The notes beneath the pieces are model-generated. The model saw only the letters and a program-made list of their open reading frames with translations, was not told the origin of the DNA and did not search any database. Below are positions 7,271 through 16,370 of a DNA stretch of 64,000 nucleotides, one piece after another; the stretch's first letter is position 1, and every line of letters begins with the position of its first letter. The stretch lies in assembly GCF_024684275.1 (NCBI RefSeq), contig NZ_JAIKXF010000091.1:1-64000 (forward strand). The letters run 5' to 3'. Both the position numbers and the translations under genes were made by a program. This stretch comes from Ruminococcus sp. Its GTDB lineage: Bacteria > Bacillota_A > Clostridia > Oscillospirales > Ruminococcaceae.

Positions 7271-8989
7271 TTATTCAGCATTATTTTCAAGATAATTCAC
7301 AGCCCATTCCAGCTCATAATCCTCTTTATCCCGGAATATCTTCATAGCCGCATCATAGTCAAAAGGAATACGTACCTCCACAGGATCACGGCTTACCTGA
7401 TCGGCACGGGTATCGATGTCAGGCTCGCCGTTTTCGTCAAGAGTAAGTCCTATAGGGTAATTGACGCTTACTATTGAATCTGAAAGGATACAGCAGCCAC
7501 CTGTTATCTGACCGCTGCCGTTGGGATCGGTGATACCTGCAAGAGTAACATTGGGCAGCTTTGCCAGATCTCTCGCAGTCACATCTCCAGCACTGATACT
7601 TTCAAAATTTGTCAGCACAACTACACTAAGGTCTGCAAATTCTCCGTCTGCACATATCATGTTCTCGGTAAGGCGGATATTCTCTCCTCCCCTTCTGACA
7701 CCAAGTCCCATAGAGTATCTGTCTTCATTGGTAAACAGAGAGCACAGCTCCACGCCCACAGCGCTGTTTCCGCCCATGTTGTTGCGCATATCTATTATGA
7801 GATATTCCATGCCCTGTTCTCTGAGCTTTCTGAGCTTGCTGCGGAACATTCTGCCCTTACTTCTGCTTTTCCCTGCGTAAAAGCATATATTATCGCTCAC
7901 TACATTTTCAATAGTCTCAGCACTCAGTATAAGATAGCCGCATTTGTCATCAAGCATCTCTGTATGGTAATTTGAAGTTATCAGGTCACTGTAGTTCTCA
8001 GGCAGATGCGCAAATCTGTCATACGCATCATCGTAGGTATGCTCATTATCAAGAGCTGAGAGAGTAGTGGTCTGCTCGGTGTCAGCATCATCTATAAAGG
8101 ATACCTCTACACTTTCTCCGCCCGAGCCTGCAAGCTCAAATAGTGCGAGCCTTTCAGCATTTGACCTCACCGGCTGTCCGCAGCCGGGTATCTTTTCCTC
8201 AGCTGCCTGCAAAACAGGCATACCATTCCATTTCGTTATGACAGTGCCGTCCTTTATCCCGAGACTGTGTACTTTTTCATTGGTGCAGACAGCGATCACC
8301 TCTCCGCTGTCAAGCTCTGTCATTGAAAGTCCGTAGTCTTTCAGCTCAGACACAGAAGCATACTTTTCCCTGTCATAATTGGTATGCACCGCCACATGAC
8401 CGTCATGGAGCTCATTGCAGAACATTATCACTGCGTCGGCAAACTTAGCAGGATCACTCTCCTGCTCCGCTTCTCTCACCTGAGGCATATACTTTTCTTC
8501 AAGTGCAGAAAAATCTATCTCCTTCCACTCCTTAATAACATAGCTCCTGTCCATTTCCTTTACCAAAGCGCGGAACGACTTAGTATAGCTTTTCCGAGTA
8601 TAGTTATGTGCCTTAGTTGGTGAGATGAAGAAGCTAACACAAAAAACTACACTTAACACTCCAACAGCCGAAGCAGTTACCCTATAGCCCTTTTTATGCA
8701 CTGCACATAACACAGGAAGCAGCGCAATAATAGCTGTAAGATACATGGGAGAATAACGCATGAGAAAGCCATCAAATCCAGAAACAAATATGAAATAATG
8801 AACCGTAGTTATCCCCAGTGGTATCAGACAAAGCTTTTTCCACAGCTTCATCTCCCTTTCGTAATGCTGCCAGCGATGATGAAGCACCGCAAGTACCAGC
8901 ATCATAAGCAGTATCGCTCCGAAGCATATTATATGCACTTTATCGGTATTTGCCAGCATAAAGCGCAAAGCGCCCCATAGTTTGTTCAT
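7271..8989 (-). CDS. S41 family peptidase with an N-terminal membrane domain
   Basis: A 572-residue protein. The first 135 residues contain four probable membrane helices. The rest resembles the S41 tail-specific / tricorn-core protease family: an N-terminal helical part, a PDZ-like stretch (LGIKDGTVITKWNGMP) and the catalytic core with YLIIDMRNNMGG and the nucleophile Ser in ESISAGDV. Catalytic machinery therefore looks present and probably faces outside. ATG follows GGGGAG on the minus strand. Substrate is unknown. Expressed alone from a consensus promoter. Confidence 0.8.
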   Translation of the reverse strand: MNKLWGALRFMLANTDKVHIICFGAILLMMLVLAVLHHRWQHYEREMKLWKKLCLIPLGITTVHYFIFVSGFDGFLMRYSPMYLTAIIALLPVLCAVHKKGYRVTASAVGVLSVVFCVSFFISPTKAHNYTRKSYTKSFRALVKEMDRSYVIKEWKEIDFSALEEKYMPQVREAEQESDPAKFADAVIMFCNELHDGHVAVHTNYDREKYASVSELKDYGLSMTELDSGEVIAVCTNEKVHSLGIKDGTVITKWNGMPVLQAAEEKIPGCGQPVRSNAERLALFELAGSGGESVEVSFIDDADTEQTTTLSALDNEHTYDDAYDRFAHLPENYSDLITSNYHTEMLDDKCGYLILSAETIENVVSDNICFYAGKSRSKGRMFRSKLRKLREQGMEYLIIDMRNNMGGNSAVGVELCSLFTNEDRYSMGLGVRRGGENIRLTENMICADGEFADLSVVVLTNFESISAGDVTARDLAKLPNVTLAGITDPNGSGQITGGCCILSDSIVSVNYPIGLTLDENGEPDIDTRADQVSRDPVEVRIPFDYDAAMKIFRDKEDYELEWAVNYLENNAE

Positions 8990-9024
8990 ACCTGCTCTCC
9001 CCTTTTATATTGTTTACTACAAAA

Positions 9025-9053
9025 ATTATACTCCAACTGATATTTACTGTCAA
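9025..9053 (-). promoter_or_regulatory. Consensus sigma-A promoter of the S41 peptidase
   Basis: On the minus strand TTGACA (9053-9048) and TATAAT (9030-9025) are 17 bases apart. The nearby palindrome GAGATAATTATCTC at about 9115-9128 has no assigned role. Confidence 0.9.
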
Positions 9054-9150
9054 GCAATACCGTAAACCCACTATCACACTCTATGACAGCGCCTTCAGCA
9101 TACTTTTCCGCGCTGAGATAATTATCTCCAACTCTTTTTTGCCGCGATTG

Positions 9151-9179
9151 TTGATTTTTTCAAATTAATATGTTATAAT
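9151..9179 (+). promoter_or_regulatory. Promoter of the DAHP synthase gene
   Basis: TTGATT at 9151 and TATAAT at 9174, spacer 17. No T-box or other riboswitch is evident in the short leader. Confidence 0.75.
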
Positions 9180-9220
9180 AGTTTTGAAATTCAGAATTGT
9201 CTATGAAAGGATAAAAAGCT

Positions 9221-10249
9221 ATGAATATGAACTTCAAGTGTAAGCTCCCCATACCTGCCGAGGTAAAGAGCGAATACCCCGTATCCGAGGAGCTCAGCAA
9301 GGTAATTGCTGCAAGAAACGAAGAGATCGCACAGGTCATCAGAGGTGAAAATGACAGAATACTCCTCATCATCGGACCATGCTCAGCTGACATCGAGGAC
9401 AGCGTTATAGACTACATCACACGTCTCAGAGGCGTTCAGGAAAAGGTAAAAGACAAAATTCTTATCGTACCAAGAATATACACAAACAAGCCCCGCACCA
9501 CAGGCAAGGGCTATAAGGGAATGCTCCATCAGCCCGATCCAAGCCAGAAGCCCGATATGTACAAGGGCATCGTTGCAATCAGAAGAATGCATCTGCGCGC
9601 AATTCAGGAAACAGGCTTTACCTGTGCAGATGAAATGCTCTACCCCGAGAATCACCGCTATATCAATGACCTCTTAGGCTATGTAGCTATAGGAGCACGT
9701 TCTGTTGAAAATCAGCAGCACAGACTCACAGCCAGCGGACTCAATGTTCCTGTCGGCATGAAAAACCCCGTAAGCGGAAGTATGCCTGTTCTTATGAATT
9801 CCATTGAAGCTGCTCAGTCAGGTCATACCTTCCTCTACAGAGGCTGGGAGGTAGTTACCGAGGGCAATCCCCTTGCTCACGCTATCCTCAGAGGCTATGA
9901 GAACCACCACAGCCAAAGTATGCCTAACTATCACTATGAGCATCTCCAGCTCCTCAACGAGTTCTACACGGAAAAAGGCTTCAGCAATCCTGCCTGCATA
10001 GTTGACACAAATCACTGCAACTCAGGCAAGCACCACTTAGAGCAGCCCCGTATAGTCAAGGAGGTACTCAGCAGCCGCAGATACAACGACAGTATCCGCA
10101 AGCTTGTAAAGGGCTTTATGATAGAGAGCTATATTGAGGACGGAAACCAGAAGGTAGATGAGCACATCTACGGAAAGTCAATTACCGATCCGTGTCTTGG
10201 CTGGGAAAAGACCGAAAAAATGATTCTTGAGATTGCTGATAAAGCATAA
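9221..10249 (+). CDS. aroF: 3-deoxy-7-phosphoheptulonate (DAHP) synthase, AroG type
   Basis: A 342-residue class I DAHP synthase that condenses phosphoenolpyruvate with erythrose 4-phosphate, the first step of the shikimate pathway to aromatic amino acids. Diagnostic stretches are LLIIGPCSADI near the N-terminus, KPRTTGKGYKG, the lysine-containing loop GMKNPVSGSM, and VDTNHCNSGK. Length matches the E. coli AroF/G/H family, which is feedback-controlled by aromatic amino acids; which effector applies here is not visible. It is a single-gene unit ending at a strong bidirectional terminator. Confidence 0.93.
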   Translation: MNMNFKCKLPIPAEVKSEYPVSEELSKVIAARNEEIAQVIRGENDRILLIIGPCSADIEDSVIDYITRLRGVQEKVKDKILIVPRIYTNKPRTTGKGYKGMLHQPDPSQKPDMYKGIVAIRRMHLRAIQETGFTCADEMLYPENHRYINDLLGYVAIGARSVENQQHRLTASGLNVPVGMKNPVSGSMPVLMNSIEAAQSGHTFLYRGWEVVTEGNPLAHAILRGYENHHSQSMPNYHYEHLQLLNEFYTEKGFSNPACIVDTNHCNSGKHHLEQPRIVKEVLSSRRYNDSIRKLVKGFMIESYIEDGNQKVDEHIYGKSITDPCLGWEKTEKMILEIADKA

Positions 10250-10284
10250 TTTCTCCTTTACGTGCTGAAAACTCATAAACGCAT

Positions 10285-10326
10285 AAAAGCTTCGTTTTAC
10301 GCATATGCAAAACGAAGCTTTTTTAT
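10285..10326. terminator. Bidirectional terminator
   Basis: AAAAGCTTCGTTTT at 10285-10298 pairs perfectly with 10309-10322 around a ten-base loop, with T tracts on both strands. It ends the DAHP synthase gene and the convergent EAL gene. Confidence 0.9.
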
Positions 10327-10331
10327 CTGTA

Positions 10332-12284
10332 TCAGTGACTCTGAATAAGCCTTATAAACTCATTCTTCGGAAGCGGCTTTGAGAAGTAGAAGCCCTGTAA
10401 ATACTCACAGTCAAGCTCCTTTAGTATCTCTATCTGCGGCTCTGTCTCAACGCCCTCCATAAGGGCTTTTTTCTGCATTTTATGCACCATATCTATAGAG
10501 GTTTTCAGCAAAGTCATGCCCAGCTCGCTCTTTTCGGCATTCCAGAGTATGCTCTTATCTATCTTGATAATATCGGCTCCAAGAGAAAACAGCGAGGACA
10601 TATTTGAATAGCCTGTGCCGTAGTCGTCGATAGAGAACTGAAATCCCTCACGCTTCAGCTGCTCGATAACATCAGCAAGATGAGTGTAGTCCTTTGCGGC
10701 AACCGATTCGGTTATCTCAAAGTTTATCATCTTTTTGCGTATTCCCTCAGCCTCAACTACACCGCTGACATATTCCGCAAAGCCCTCCTTCATACATTCC
10801 AGCACCGAAAGATTGACATTTATACAGTCCATACCGTATTTCTGAGGAATACCCGTAAATATGAACTTGCATACCTCCTTCAGCACAAATTCGTCGATAA
10901 CATCAATGATACCGAGCTGTTCGGCAATAGGAATGAATTCATCGGGATAGATCATTCCCATATCCTTATCGTTCATGCGCAGAAGCGCCTCTGCGCCGTG
11001 AAGCGTCTTGTCGATATTATATGTAGGCTGATAATAGACCTCAAAGCTGCCCTTGTCCAGACCGTGTGTGACAGCCTTTTCTACAGCAGCGCGCCGTATT
11101 ATCCAGTCAAGAGACTTCCCCTCGATGATGCGCTCATGCATATGGTCGGGGATAGGACACTCGGCAATATAGATAACTTCCTCAACGTTTTTTGCACGTT
11201 CGGGAACATTCACCAGCATTATCCTTGCAGAAACGATTATATCAATGCCGTTTACCGACCAGGGCTTCTGAAAACGCTTATCAATAGCCTCAGCAAGCTC
11301 ATGGACCTGTTTGTCGGTATGATCGTAAAGAGCAAGAGCAAATCTCCCGTGACCGACGGAATAGATAAAATAGCGAGGTATCACAGTTTCCAGATAATCC
11401 GAGACCTCTTTTATGATAAGGTCACGGTTCATTCTTCCGAAAACAACGGTATTTGCAGTCTTATCAAAGCGTATGCTGCGTATTATCAGCACCTTTACGG
11501 GAATGTTGTTTTTAAGGTTTGCCCTCAGATCAAGCGCAAACGCCGCCGAATTATAAACATCAAGCTCAACATTCTTGCGGTCGTCCTCATTCTCGATAAA
11601 GAGCAGTACCCCCGAGAAGCCTATGGATTCAATAAGTATCTCTACTCTGAGCTGCGGTATAAAGAGCTGTACACACACACCTACTGTCGCCAGCAGAAAA
11701 CATATGGCAATAGAGCGCTTTCGCCCCTTTGAAAGGATATTCCATGACCTCATGCACATTATGAAAGCAGCAGCGATCCATAAACCTGATATAATATAGA
11801 TAAATATATATTCGCCCCAGGCTCTGTGGAATATTCTCTCCTCTGTGTAGTACCAGCACCAGTGCATCAGCGGATTCACAGCGATAACAAGCTCAGAAAC
11901 GATAACTATCGCCCAGGATACTGCAACACGGAGCTTTTCTTTCACCGCTGCGTCAGAGCTGCACCGAAAGCCCACTGTGCGTCCGATAACAAACGAAAGA
12001 TAGTAGTAAAGCACAGGCGCTATAAGAGAATGTGTCAGGAAATATACATATTTTGACGACCGAGAAATCATAAAAGCCACTTCTGAGCTCATTTCATATT
12101 CTCCCATGCGGACGTTGATCATTTCGCAGACAGCGTTGATCGCAAGAAGCATGAGAAGCGACATATAAATGCGATTCTGCGGCTTTCTCGTATGACCATC
12201 AAGAATAGTAAACGACAAATTTCCCAAACAGATCAATAAAGCTGATAAAGCAGCACCAAAACAGAAATCGGTATACCTGATCAT
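10332..12284 (-). CDS. Membrane EAL-domain c-di-GMP phosphodiesterase with degenerate GGDEF
   Basis: A 650-residue protein. The first 220 residues contain about seven transmembrane helices resembling histidine-kinase-type 7TM sensors. A GGDEF-like domain follows whose signature is degenerate (GHGRF), so it should not make c-di-GMP. The C-terminal EAL domain keeps EALLR, a Glu in FEITES, DDYGTGYSN, KIDKS and MEGVETE, so c-di-GMP hydrolysis to pGpG is expected. It is one of three EAL proteins in the window with a ruined GGDEF half. ATG follows AGGGGGGA. The signal sensed is unknown. Confidence 0.9.
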   Translation of the reverse strand: MIRYTDFCFGAALSALLICLGNLSFTILDGHTRKPQNRIYMSLLMLLAINAVCEMINVRMGEYEMSSEVAFMISRSSKYVYFLTHSLIAPVLYYYLSFVIGRTVGFRCSSDAAVKEKLRVAVSWAIVIVSELVIAVNPLMHWCWYYTEERIFHRAWGEYIFIYIISGLWIAAAFIMCMRSWNILSKGRKRSIAICFLLATVGVCVQLFIPQLRVEILIESIGFSGVLLFIENEDDRKNVELDVYNSAAFALDLRANLKNNIPVKVLIIRSIRFDKTANTVVFGRMNRDLIIKEVSDYLETVIPRYFIYSVGHGRFALALYDHTDKQVHELAEAIDKRFQKPWSVNGIDIIVSARIMLVNVPERAKNVEEVIYIAECPIPDHMHERIIEGKSLDWIIRRAAVEKAVTHGLDKGSFEVYYQPTYNIDKTLHGAEALLRMNDKDMGMIYPDEFIPIAEQLGIIDVIDEFVLKEVCKFIFTGIPQKYGMDCINVNLSVLECMKEGFAEYVSGVVEAEGIRKKMINFEITESVAAKDYTHLADVIEQLKREGFQFSIDDYGTGYSNMSSLFSLGADIIKIDKSILWNAEKSELGMTLLKTSIDMVHKMQKKALMEGVETEPQIEILKELDCEYLQGFYFSKPLPKNEFIRLIQSH

Positions 12285-12420
12285 TTCTGTCCCCCCTTTG
12301 GCTATATACAGTTTTGTTTACAGAACAGGACGGGTAGAAGGACTTTTCAGCTTAAATCAAAAGTGCAGTTTTTATGACAGTTTAATATAAATAATCGTAA
12401 ACAGAGCATATATTTATTAT

Positions 12421-12528
12421 ATTATAACATAAATATTGACGAATAGCAATAGTCAAAGCAAAAAATTTCCCGTTCTGCAATACTTTTACGCGAAAAAGGC
12501 TGCGGCGGCTCGCCGCTTATAACATATT
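12421..12528 (+). repeat. 108-nt intergenic repeat, copy 1
   Basis: This stretch matches 42929-43036 base for base in length. The right half (12476-12528) differs at only two positions; the left half is looser but keeps TTATAACAT at the outer edge and GAATAGCAA inside. Both copies are bounded by TTATAACAT. No transposase or reading frame is needed to explain it. The rest of 12285-12620 shows nothing further. Confidence 0.85.
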
Positions 12529-12620
12529 TATTCCAAAAACACAACAGTTCAGCATCAATAATAATGTAAACTTTCTTCTGAGCCCGCAAGCTCCACAGAC
12601 AGCAAGCTTTTTCTGTAATT

Positions 12621-12695
12621 TTTAGTACCAATAAGTACTAAATCCAGCACAACAGCTTCTGTATGTGTTAAAGTCAATAGTACCAAAAGGTTCTA
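12621..12695 (+). promoter_or_regulatory. Two operator-like inverted repeats before the XRE gene
   Basis: TTTAGTAC-N6-GTACTAAA at 12621-12642 is a perfect palindrome; TAGTACCAAAAGGTTCTA at 12678-12695 is a related imperfect one. Both contain TAGTACC and lie 55 bases apart just upstream of a repressor-like gene. This suggests autoregulation by that protein (inference). Confidence 0.6.
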
Positions 12696-12709
12696 ACAGA
12701 GGTGATAAT

Positions 12710-12937
12710 GTGCATTTTCAAAGATTAAGAGACCTGCGTGAAGACATGGACCTGTCCCAGACCAGGATAGCCCAGCTCCTGCATACAAGTCAGACCGTTT
12801 ACTCACGCTATGAAAGAGGCTTCCGAACTATACCTGTTGAGCACTTGCTGATACTTGCGGACTTCTATGGCGTTTCCGTGGATTATATCCTCGGCAGAAC
12901 AAACGTCAGGGAGCTCAGCAAGAATAATAAACAATGA
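12710..12937 (+). CDS. XRE-family helix-turn-helix regulator
   Basis: A 75-residue Cro/C1-type DNA-binding protein. The five-helix HTH spans most of it: RLRDLREDMDLSQTRIAQLL, then TSQTVYSRYERG and a C-terminal VDYILGRT. GTG 12710 is chosen because AGAGGTG lies a few bases before it and the domain then starts normally; the frame extends upstream without a ribosome site. It precedes two radC genes by 28 bases and could be co-transcribed with them. Operator-like repeats upstream suggest it represses its own unit. Confidence 0.8.
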   Translation: MHFQRLRDLREDMDLSQTRIAQLLHTSQTVYSRYERGFRTIPVEHLLILADFYGVSVDYILGRTNVRELSKNNKQ

Positions 12938-12965
12938 CAGCAGCTATTATCAAGGAGTAAAATAT

Positions 12966-13649
12966 ATGAACGACAAAAACTCTCACGCAGGACACAGAAG
13001 CCGCATGAGACAGCGCTTTCTTTCCTCGGGACAGGACGGTCTCTTTGAACATGAGCTCTTAGAGCTGATACTGTTCTACGCACGTCCCGTAGTGAATACC
13101 AACGGTATCGCACACGACCTGACCGACCGATTCGGCAGTCTCAGCAAAGTGCTTTCAGCCGACGAGGAAAAGCTCCGCAGCGTCAAAGGTGTAGGCGAAG
13201 GCGGCGCCGCATTCCTGAAGCTCATTAATGACTTCGGAATCAGCTATATGCGCAGCTCTCACAGCAGCGAGACTCTGTCAGACCGCAAACAGCTCTGCGA
13301 CTGCATAGCCCAGCAGTTCAAGGGGATAAACGCCAGAATATGCAATATTCTCTGTCTTTCCACACGCTCTGAGCTAATGCGCACCATAACTCTGCCAATA
13401 GACGACCTTCTGACCGCAAACATTACACCTAAAGAGCTTGCGGCGATGATTCTGAAAAGCGGAGCAGCCGCAGTATGCATTGGCATAAACCATGTAAAAG
13501 ACCTTGCCATACCCAAAGACGAGGACTATCGTATCGCAAGCATTTTCGGAGAGCTTCTTTCCGCAATAGGCATAGGCTTTTCTGACCTTGTCATCTTCGG
13601 CAGCGGCAGATGCTTCTCAATGCGCGGCAGCGGCGCATTTGCGTTCTGA
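12966..13649 (+). CDS. RadC-like protein with a degenerate metal site
   Basis: A 227-residue RadC (UPF0758) paralogue: an N-terminal helix-hairpin-helix (about 20-90, with SVKGVGEGGAAFL) and a C-terminal JAB/MPN fold. The family motif HNHPxG...PSxxD is here INHVKDLAIPKDED, so the first His and the Gly-Pro turn are gone and zinc binding is unlikely. The intact paralogue follows two bases after its stop. ATG 12966 follows AAGGAG; the longer frame overlaps the regulator gene. RadC function is unsettled, but family members link to DNA processing and mobile elements. A regulatory or heterodimer role is possible. Confidence 0.8.
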   Translation: MNDKNSHAGHRSRMRQRFLSSGQDGLFEHELLELILFYARPVVNTNGIAHDLTDRFGSLSKVLSADEEKLRSVKGVGEGGAAFLKLINDFGISYMRSSHSSETLSDRKQLCDCIAQQFKGINARICNILCLSTRSELMRTITLPIDDLLTANITPKELAAMILKSGAAAVCIGINHVKDLAIPKDEDYRIASIFGELLSAIGIGFSDLVIFGSGRCFSMRGSGAFAF

Positions 13650-13651
13650 TC

Positions 13652-14368
13652 ATGGCTGACAAAAATAAAAAGCTGCGCAGGGAGCAGCTTCTGGAAAAAT
13701 ATCATAAAATCGGATTTGACGGACTTACAGAGCACGAAAGGCTCGAACTTCTTCTGACCTATGCACAGGTCGATGAGCCTGCTGTGCTGACTGCTGAGCT
13801 ACTCGGCGAATACGGCAGTGTGAACGCCCTTGCCGACGCCGATACTGCCCTGCTGATGAAGGATAAGCGTATCAACGAGCAGACCGCTGTACTGCTGCGG
13901 CTTATCCCATGTATCAGCCGTTCTCTGTATTCAGAGCGCTTTACCATCAAGACTCTCAGCAGCTCTAAATCAGCAATCGATTACTTTTCAAGCCATTTTA
14001 TCGGAGCAGTAGGCGAAAAGCTGATAATAACAGCCGTCAGCAGCCGTTTCCGCATATGCTCAACTAAGCTGCTTGCATTTGGCACAGCCTCCCGAGTTTC
14101 GTCATCATACCGGGATATCGCAGAATTTGCCATAAAGAGCGACTGTGACATATTCTTCATTGCGCACAATCATCCGCACGGTGAAGCTAAGCCCTCTGAC
14201 AGCGATATGCTGTTTACACGCAACGTAATAAAAGCTCTTTCCGCGTTGGGAGCAGTCCTTGCCGATCACATAATCATCGGCGCAGAGGAAGGCTTTTCCA
14301 TACGCGGCAGCGGAATTCTTACCGAAATGAAGCCTGACGGCGTAAAGGGCTATAAGTGCGGTAAATGA
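13652..14368 (+). CDS. radC: RadC family JAB-domain protein
   Basis: A 238-residue RadC-like protein. Residues about 15-90 resemble the N-terminal HhH region; the C-terminal MPN/JAB domain keeps the metal motif IAHNHPHGEAKPSDSD. It starts two bases after its degenerate paralogue, so the pair is probably translated together. No clear ribosome site is seen, which supports coupling. Catalytic activity of the family is not established. Confidence 0.85.
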   Translation: MADKNKKLRREQLLEKYHKIGFDGLTEHERLELLLTYAQVDEPAVLTAELLGEYGSVNALADADTALLMKDKRINEQTAVLLRLIPCISRSLYSERFTIKTLSSSKSAIDYFSSHFIGAVGEKLIITAVSSRFRICSTKLLAFGTASRVSSSYRDIAEFAIKSDCDIFFIAHNHPHGEAKPSDSDMLFTRNVIKALSALGAVLADHIIIGAEEGFSIRGSGILTEMKPDGVKGYKCGK

Positions 14369-14369
14369 C

Positions 14370-14396
14370 AAAAGCCGCCTGTACGAGACAGGCGGC
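14370..14396 (-). terminator. Terminator of the VOC gene
   Basis: The minus-strand stem GCCGCCTGT/ACAGGCGGC is followed by TTTTGT. It lies two bases beyond the radC stop and ends the convergent VOC gene. Confidence 0.85.
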
Positions 14397-14406
14397 AGAT
14401 GAGATT

Positions 14407-14808
14407 TCAGCGCTCAAATGGCTTATTGAAGGAACCTATCTCAATAAGATTCCCCTCGGGATCGGCGATATAGCAGGTACGCTGTCCCCACGGCTCGGTG
14501 GCGGGCTCCAATACCAACTCTGCCCCCATTCCGATGACTCTTTCATACTCCCTGTCGACATCCTCAAAGGTATCGACATAGAGCGCAATTTCCGAGTGAC
14601 CGTTCAAACCCTTGATATATTCATACTTTCGGCTGGTCATCTTCTCAAAGTCACTGCGCCCGTAGAGCAGAAACAGAGTACCGTCCTTGATAAGGAAAAC
14701 ATTGGAGGTATTCTCGTCCTCTTTTATCTCAAAACCAAGAACATCTCTGTAAAACCTTATCATTTTGCCCATGTCCTCAACAAATAGTCCAAAACCGTCT
14801 AATCTCAT
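14407..14808 (-). CDS. VOC / glyoxalase-fold protein
   Basis: A 133-residue protein with the two beta-alpha-beta-beta-beta modules of the vicinal oxygen chelate superfamily: GFGLFVEDMGKMIRFYRDVLGF at the start and IADPEGNLIEIGSF at the end. Members include glyoxalases, dioxygenases and antibiotic-resistance proteins, and sequence alone does not fix the reaction. A good GGAGG site precedes the ATG. It is a single-gene unit. Confidence 0.8.
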   Translation of the reverse strand: MRLDGFGLFVEDMGKMIRFYRDVLGFEIKEDENTSNVFLIKDGTLFLLYGRSDFEKMTSRKYEYIKGLNGHSEIALYVDTFEDVDREYERVIGMGAELVLEPATEPWGQRTCYIADPEGNLIEIGSFNKPFER

Positions 14809-14898
14809 AATAACCTCCGTTATTTCAATTTTTCGGAAATAAATTCTCCCGATACATGGGAATTATAGCACAGCAAAATATAAAAGTCAACAACAAGC

Positions 14899-14931
14899 AA
14901 AAAGCCCGAAGTCAGATAACCGACTTCGGGC
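14899..14931 (-). terminator. Terminator of metK
   Basis: The minus-strand stem GCCCGAAGTC/GACTTCGGGC is followed by five T residues. Confidence 0.92.
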
Positions 14932-14946
14932 AATATTTATATCTTA

Positions 14947-16131
14947 TTACTTGAGAGCAGCCTTGAGAGCGTCAACTCTGTCAGTCTTTTCCCATGCAAC
15001 GCCGAGCTCCTCACGTCCCATATGACCGTAAGCAGCGAGCTGTCTGTACTGTGGCTTCCTGAGGTCGAGCATTTCGATGATAGCTGTAGGACGAAGGTCG
15101 AATACCTTTGAAACAGCTTCTGAGAGCTTATCCTCGTCAACCTTGCCTGTGCCGAATGTATCAACAAGGATAGAGATCGGCTTAGCAACGCCGATAGCGT
15201 ATGAGAGCTGGACCTCACACTTGTCAGCAAGACCTGCTGCAACGATGTTCTTAGCGATATAACGTGAAGCATATGCAGCGCTTCTGTCAACCTTTGTCGG
15301 GTCCTTGCCGCTGAAGGCTCCGCCGCCGTGACGTGAATATCCGCCGTATGTATCAACGATGATCTTGCGTCCTGTGAGACCGCTGTCGCCCTGAGGACCG
15401 CCTACAACGAAACGTCCTGTTGGGTTGATGAAGAACTTTGTATTCTCGTCCATAAGTTCAGCAGGGATAACAGCCTTGATAACGTATTCCTCAATGTCCT
15501 TGCGGAGCTGCTTGAGAGAAACATCAGCAGAATGCTGTGAAGATACAACAACTGCATCAACTCTTACAGGCTTTCCGTTATCGTACTCAACTGTTACCTG
15601 TGACTTTCCGTCGGGACGGAGATAACGGAGAGTGCCGTCCTTGCGGACCTCTGTAAGCTTTAGAGCAAGCTTGTGAGCCAGTGAGATTGGAAGCGGCATA
15701 AGCTCAGGAGTCTCATTGCAGGCAAAGCCGAACATGATACCCTGATCGCCTGCGCCGTTTGAAAGTCCGTCTGACTTGCCGTTCTCCTCTCTGTACTCGA
15801 AAGCCTCATTAACTCCCATAGCAATGTCGGGAGACTGCTCGTCGATAGAAGTAAGGATAGAGCAGGTATGACCGTCGAAGCCATATTTAGCTCTGTCATA
15901 GCCGATGTCGATAATGACCTGACGAGCTATCTTAGGGATATCTATATCAGCTGAGGTAGTTATCTCACCCATACAGAGCACCATACCTGTTGTAACGCAG
16001 GTCTCGCAGGCAACTCTGCCCAGCTTATCCTGTTCAAGGATCGCATCAAGAACAGCGTCAGAGATCTGATCGCAGATCTTATCGGGATGTCCCTCAGTAA
16101 CTGATTCAGATGTGAAAAAGCATTTACTCAT
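14947..16131 (-). CDS. metK: S-adenosylmethionine synthetase
   Basis: A 394-residue MetK that makes S-adenosylmethionine from methionine and ATP. Signatures are [14 protein letters not shown] at the N-terminus, the [10 protein letters not shown] hexapeptide region and [19 protein letters not shown], all standard. ATG 16131 is chosen: AGGAGG lies just before it and the protein then begins [11 protein letters not shown] as in the family. The frame extends upstream only into the riboswitch expression platform. Expression is controlled by the SAM-I riboswitch, a feedback loop on the product. Confidence 0.97.
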   Translation of the reverse strand: MSKCFFTSESVTEGHPDKICDQISDAVLDAILEQDKLGRVACETCVTTGMVLCMGEITTSADIDIPKIARQVIIDIGYDRAKYGFDGHTCSILTSIDEQSPDIAMGVNEAFEYREENGKSDGLSNGAGDQGIMFGFACNETPELMPLPISLAHKLALKLTEVRKDGTLRYLRPDGKSQVTVEYDNGKPVRVDAVVVSSQHSADVSLKQLRKDIEEYVIKAVIPAELMDENTKFFINPTGRFVVGGPQGDSGLTGRKIIVDTYGGYSRHGGGAFSGKDPTKVDRSAAYASRYIAKNIVAAGLADKCEVQLSYAIGVAKPISILVDTFGTGKVDEDKLSEAVSKVFDLRPTAIIEMLDLRKPQYRQLAAYGHMGREELGVAWEKTDRVDALKAALK

Positions 16132-16150
16132 AAAAAAACCTCCTGAAATA

Positions 16151-16296
16151 TAAAAAGACTTCTCGATCCGAAGAGAAGCCACAGTTCACCAATGTCCTCA
16201 TCTTTCGGATAAAACCGCAGGAATTAGCACCTTCGACTCATTACGTTCGGGTTGCTGCGGCTTCACAGGTCCTGTACCTCCGCCGCTCTTGATAAG
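16151..16296 (-). promoter_or_regulatory. SAM-I (S-box) riboswitch controlling metK
   Basis: On the minus strand the aptamer (16296-16197) shows P1 CTTATC/GATGAG, the conserved GAGGTACAGGACC and GCAGCAACC stretches, and GGTGCTAATTCCTGC, all SAM-I hallmarks. A terminator stem GGCTTCTC/GAGAAGTC with five T residues (16180-16152) follows, directly before the metK ribosome site. SAM binding is expected to favour termination. Confidence 0.95.
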
Positions 16297-16307
16297 GTTT
16301 CGAATGT

Positions 16308-16336
16308 ATTATACACTATTGTCGGAAATTTGTCAA
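16308..16336 (-). promoter_or_regulatory. Consensus promoter of the metK riboswitch transcript
   Basis: On the minus strand TTGACA (16336-16331) and TATAAT (16313-16308), spacer 17. Confidence 0.9.
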
Positions 16337-16370
16337 TAGGTTATTTCCCAAATGCAACAATTTTTTTCCG

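Noticed and set aside
9000..9220. T-box or other riboswitch before the DAHP synthase gene
   Set aside because: The leader after the promoter is only about 35 bases and shows no T-box sequence or antiterminator.
10680..11732. Long open frame antisense to the EAL gene
   Set aside because: It lies wholly inside a well-supported EAL coding region on the other strand, has no ribosome site and resembles no family.
12422..12631. Minus-strand 69-codon frame before the XRE gene
   Set aside because: It covers the 108-nt repeat and operator region; the frame comes from the repeat and lacks a ribosome site.
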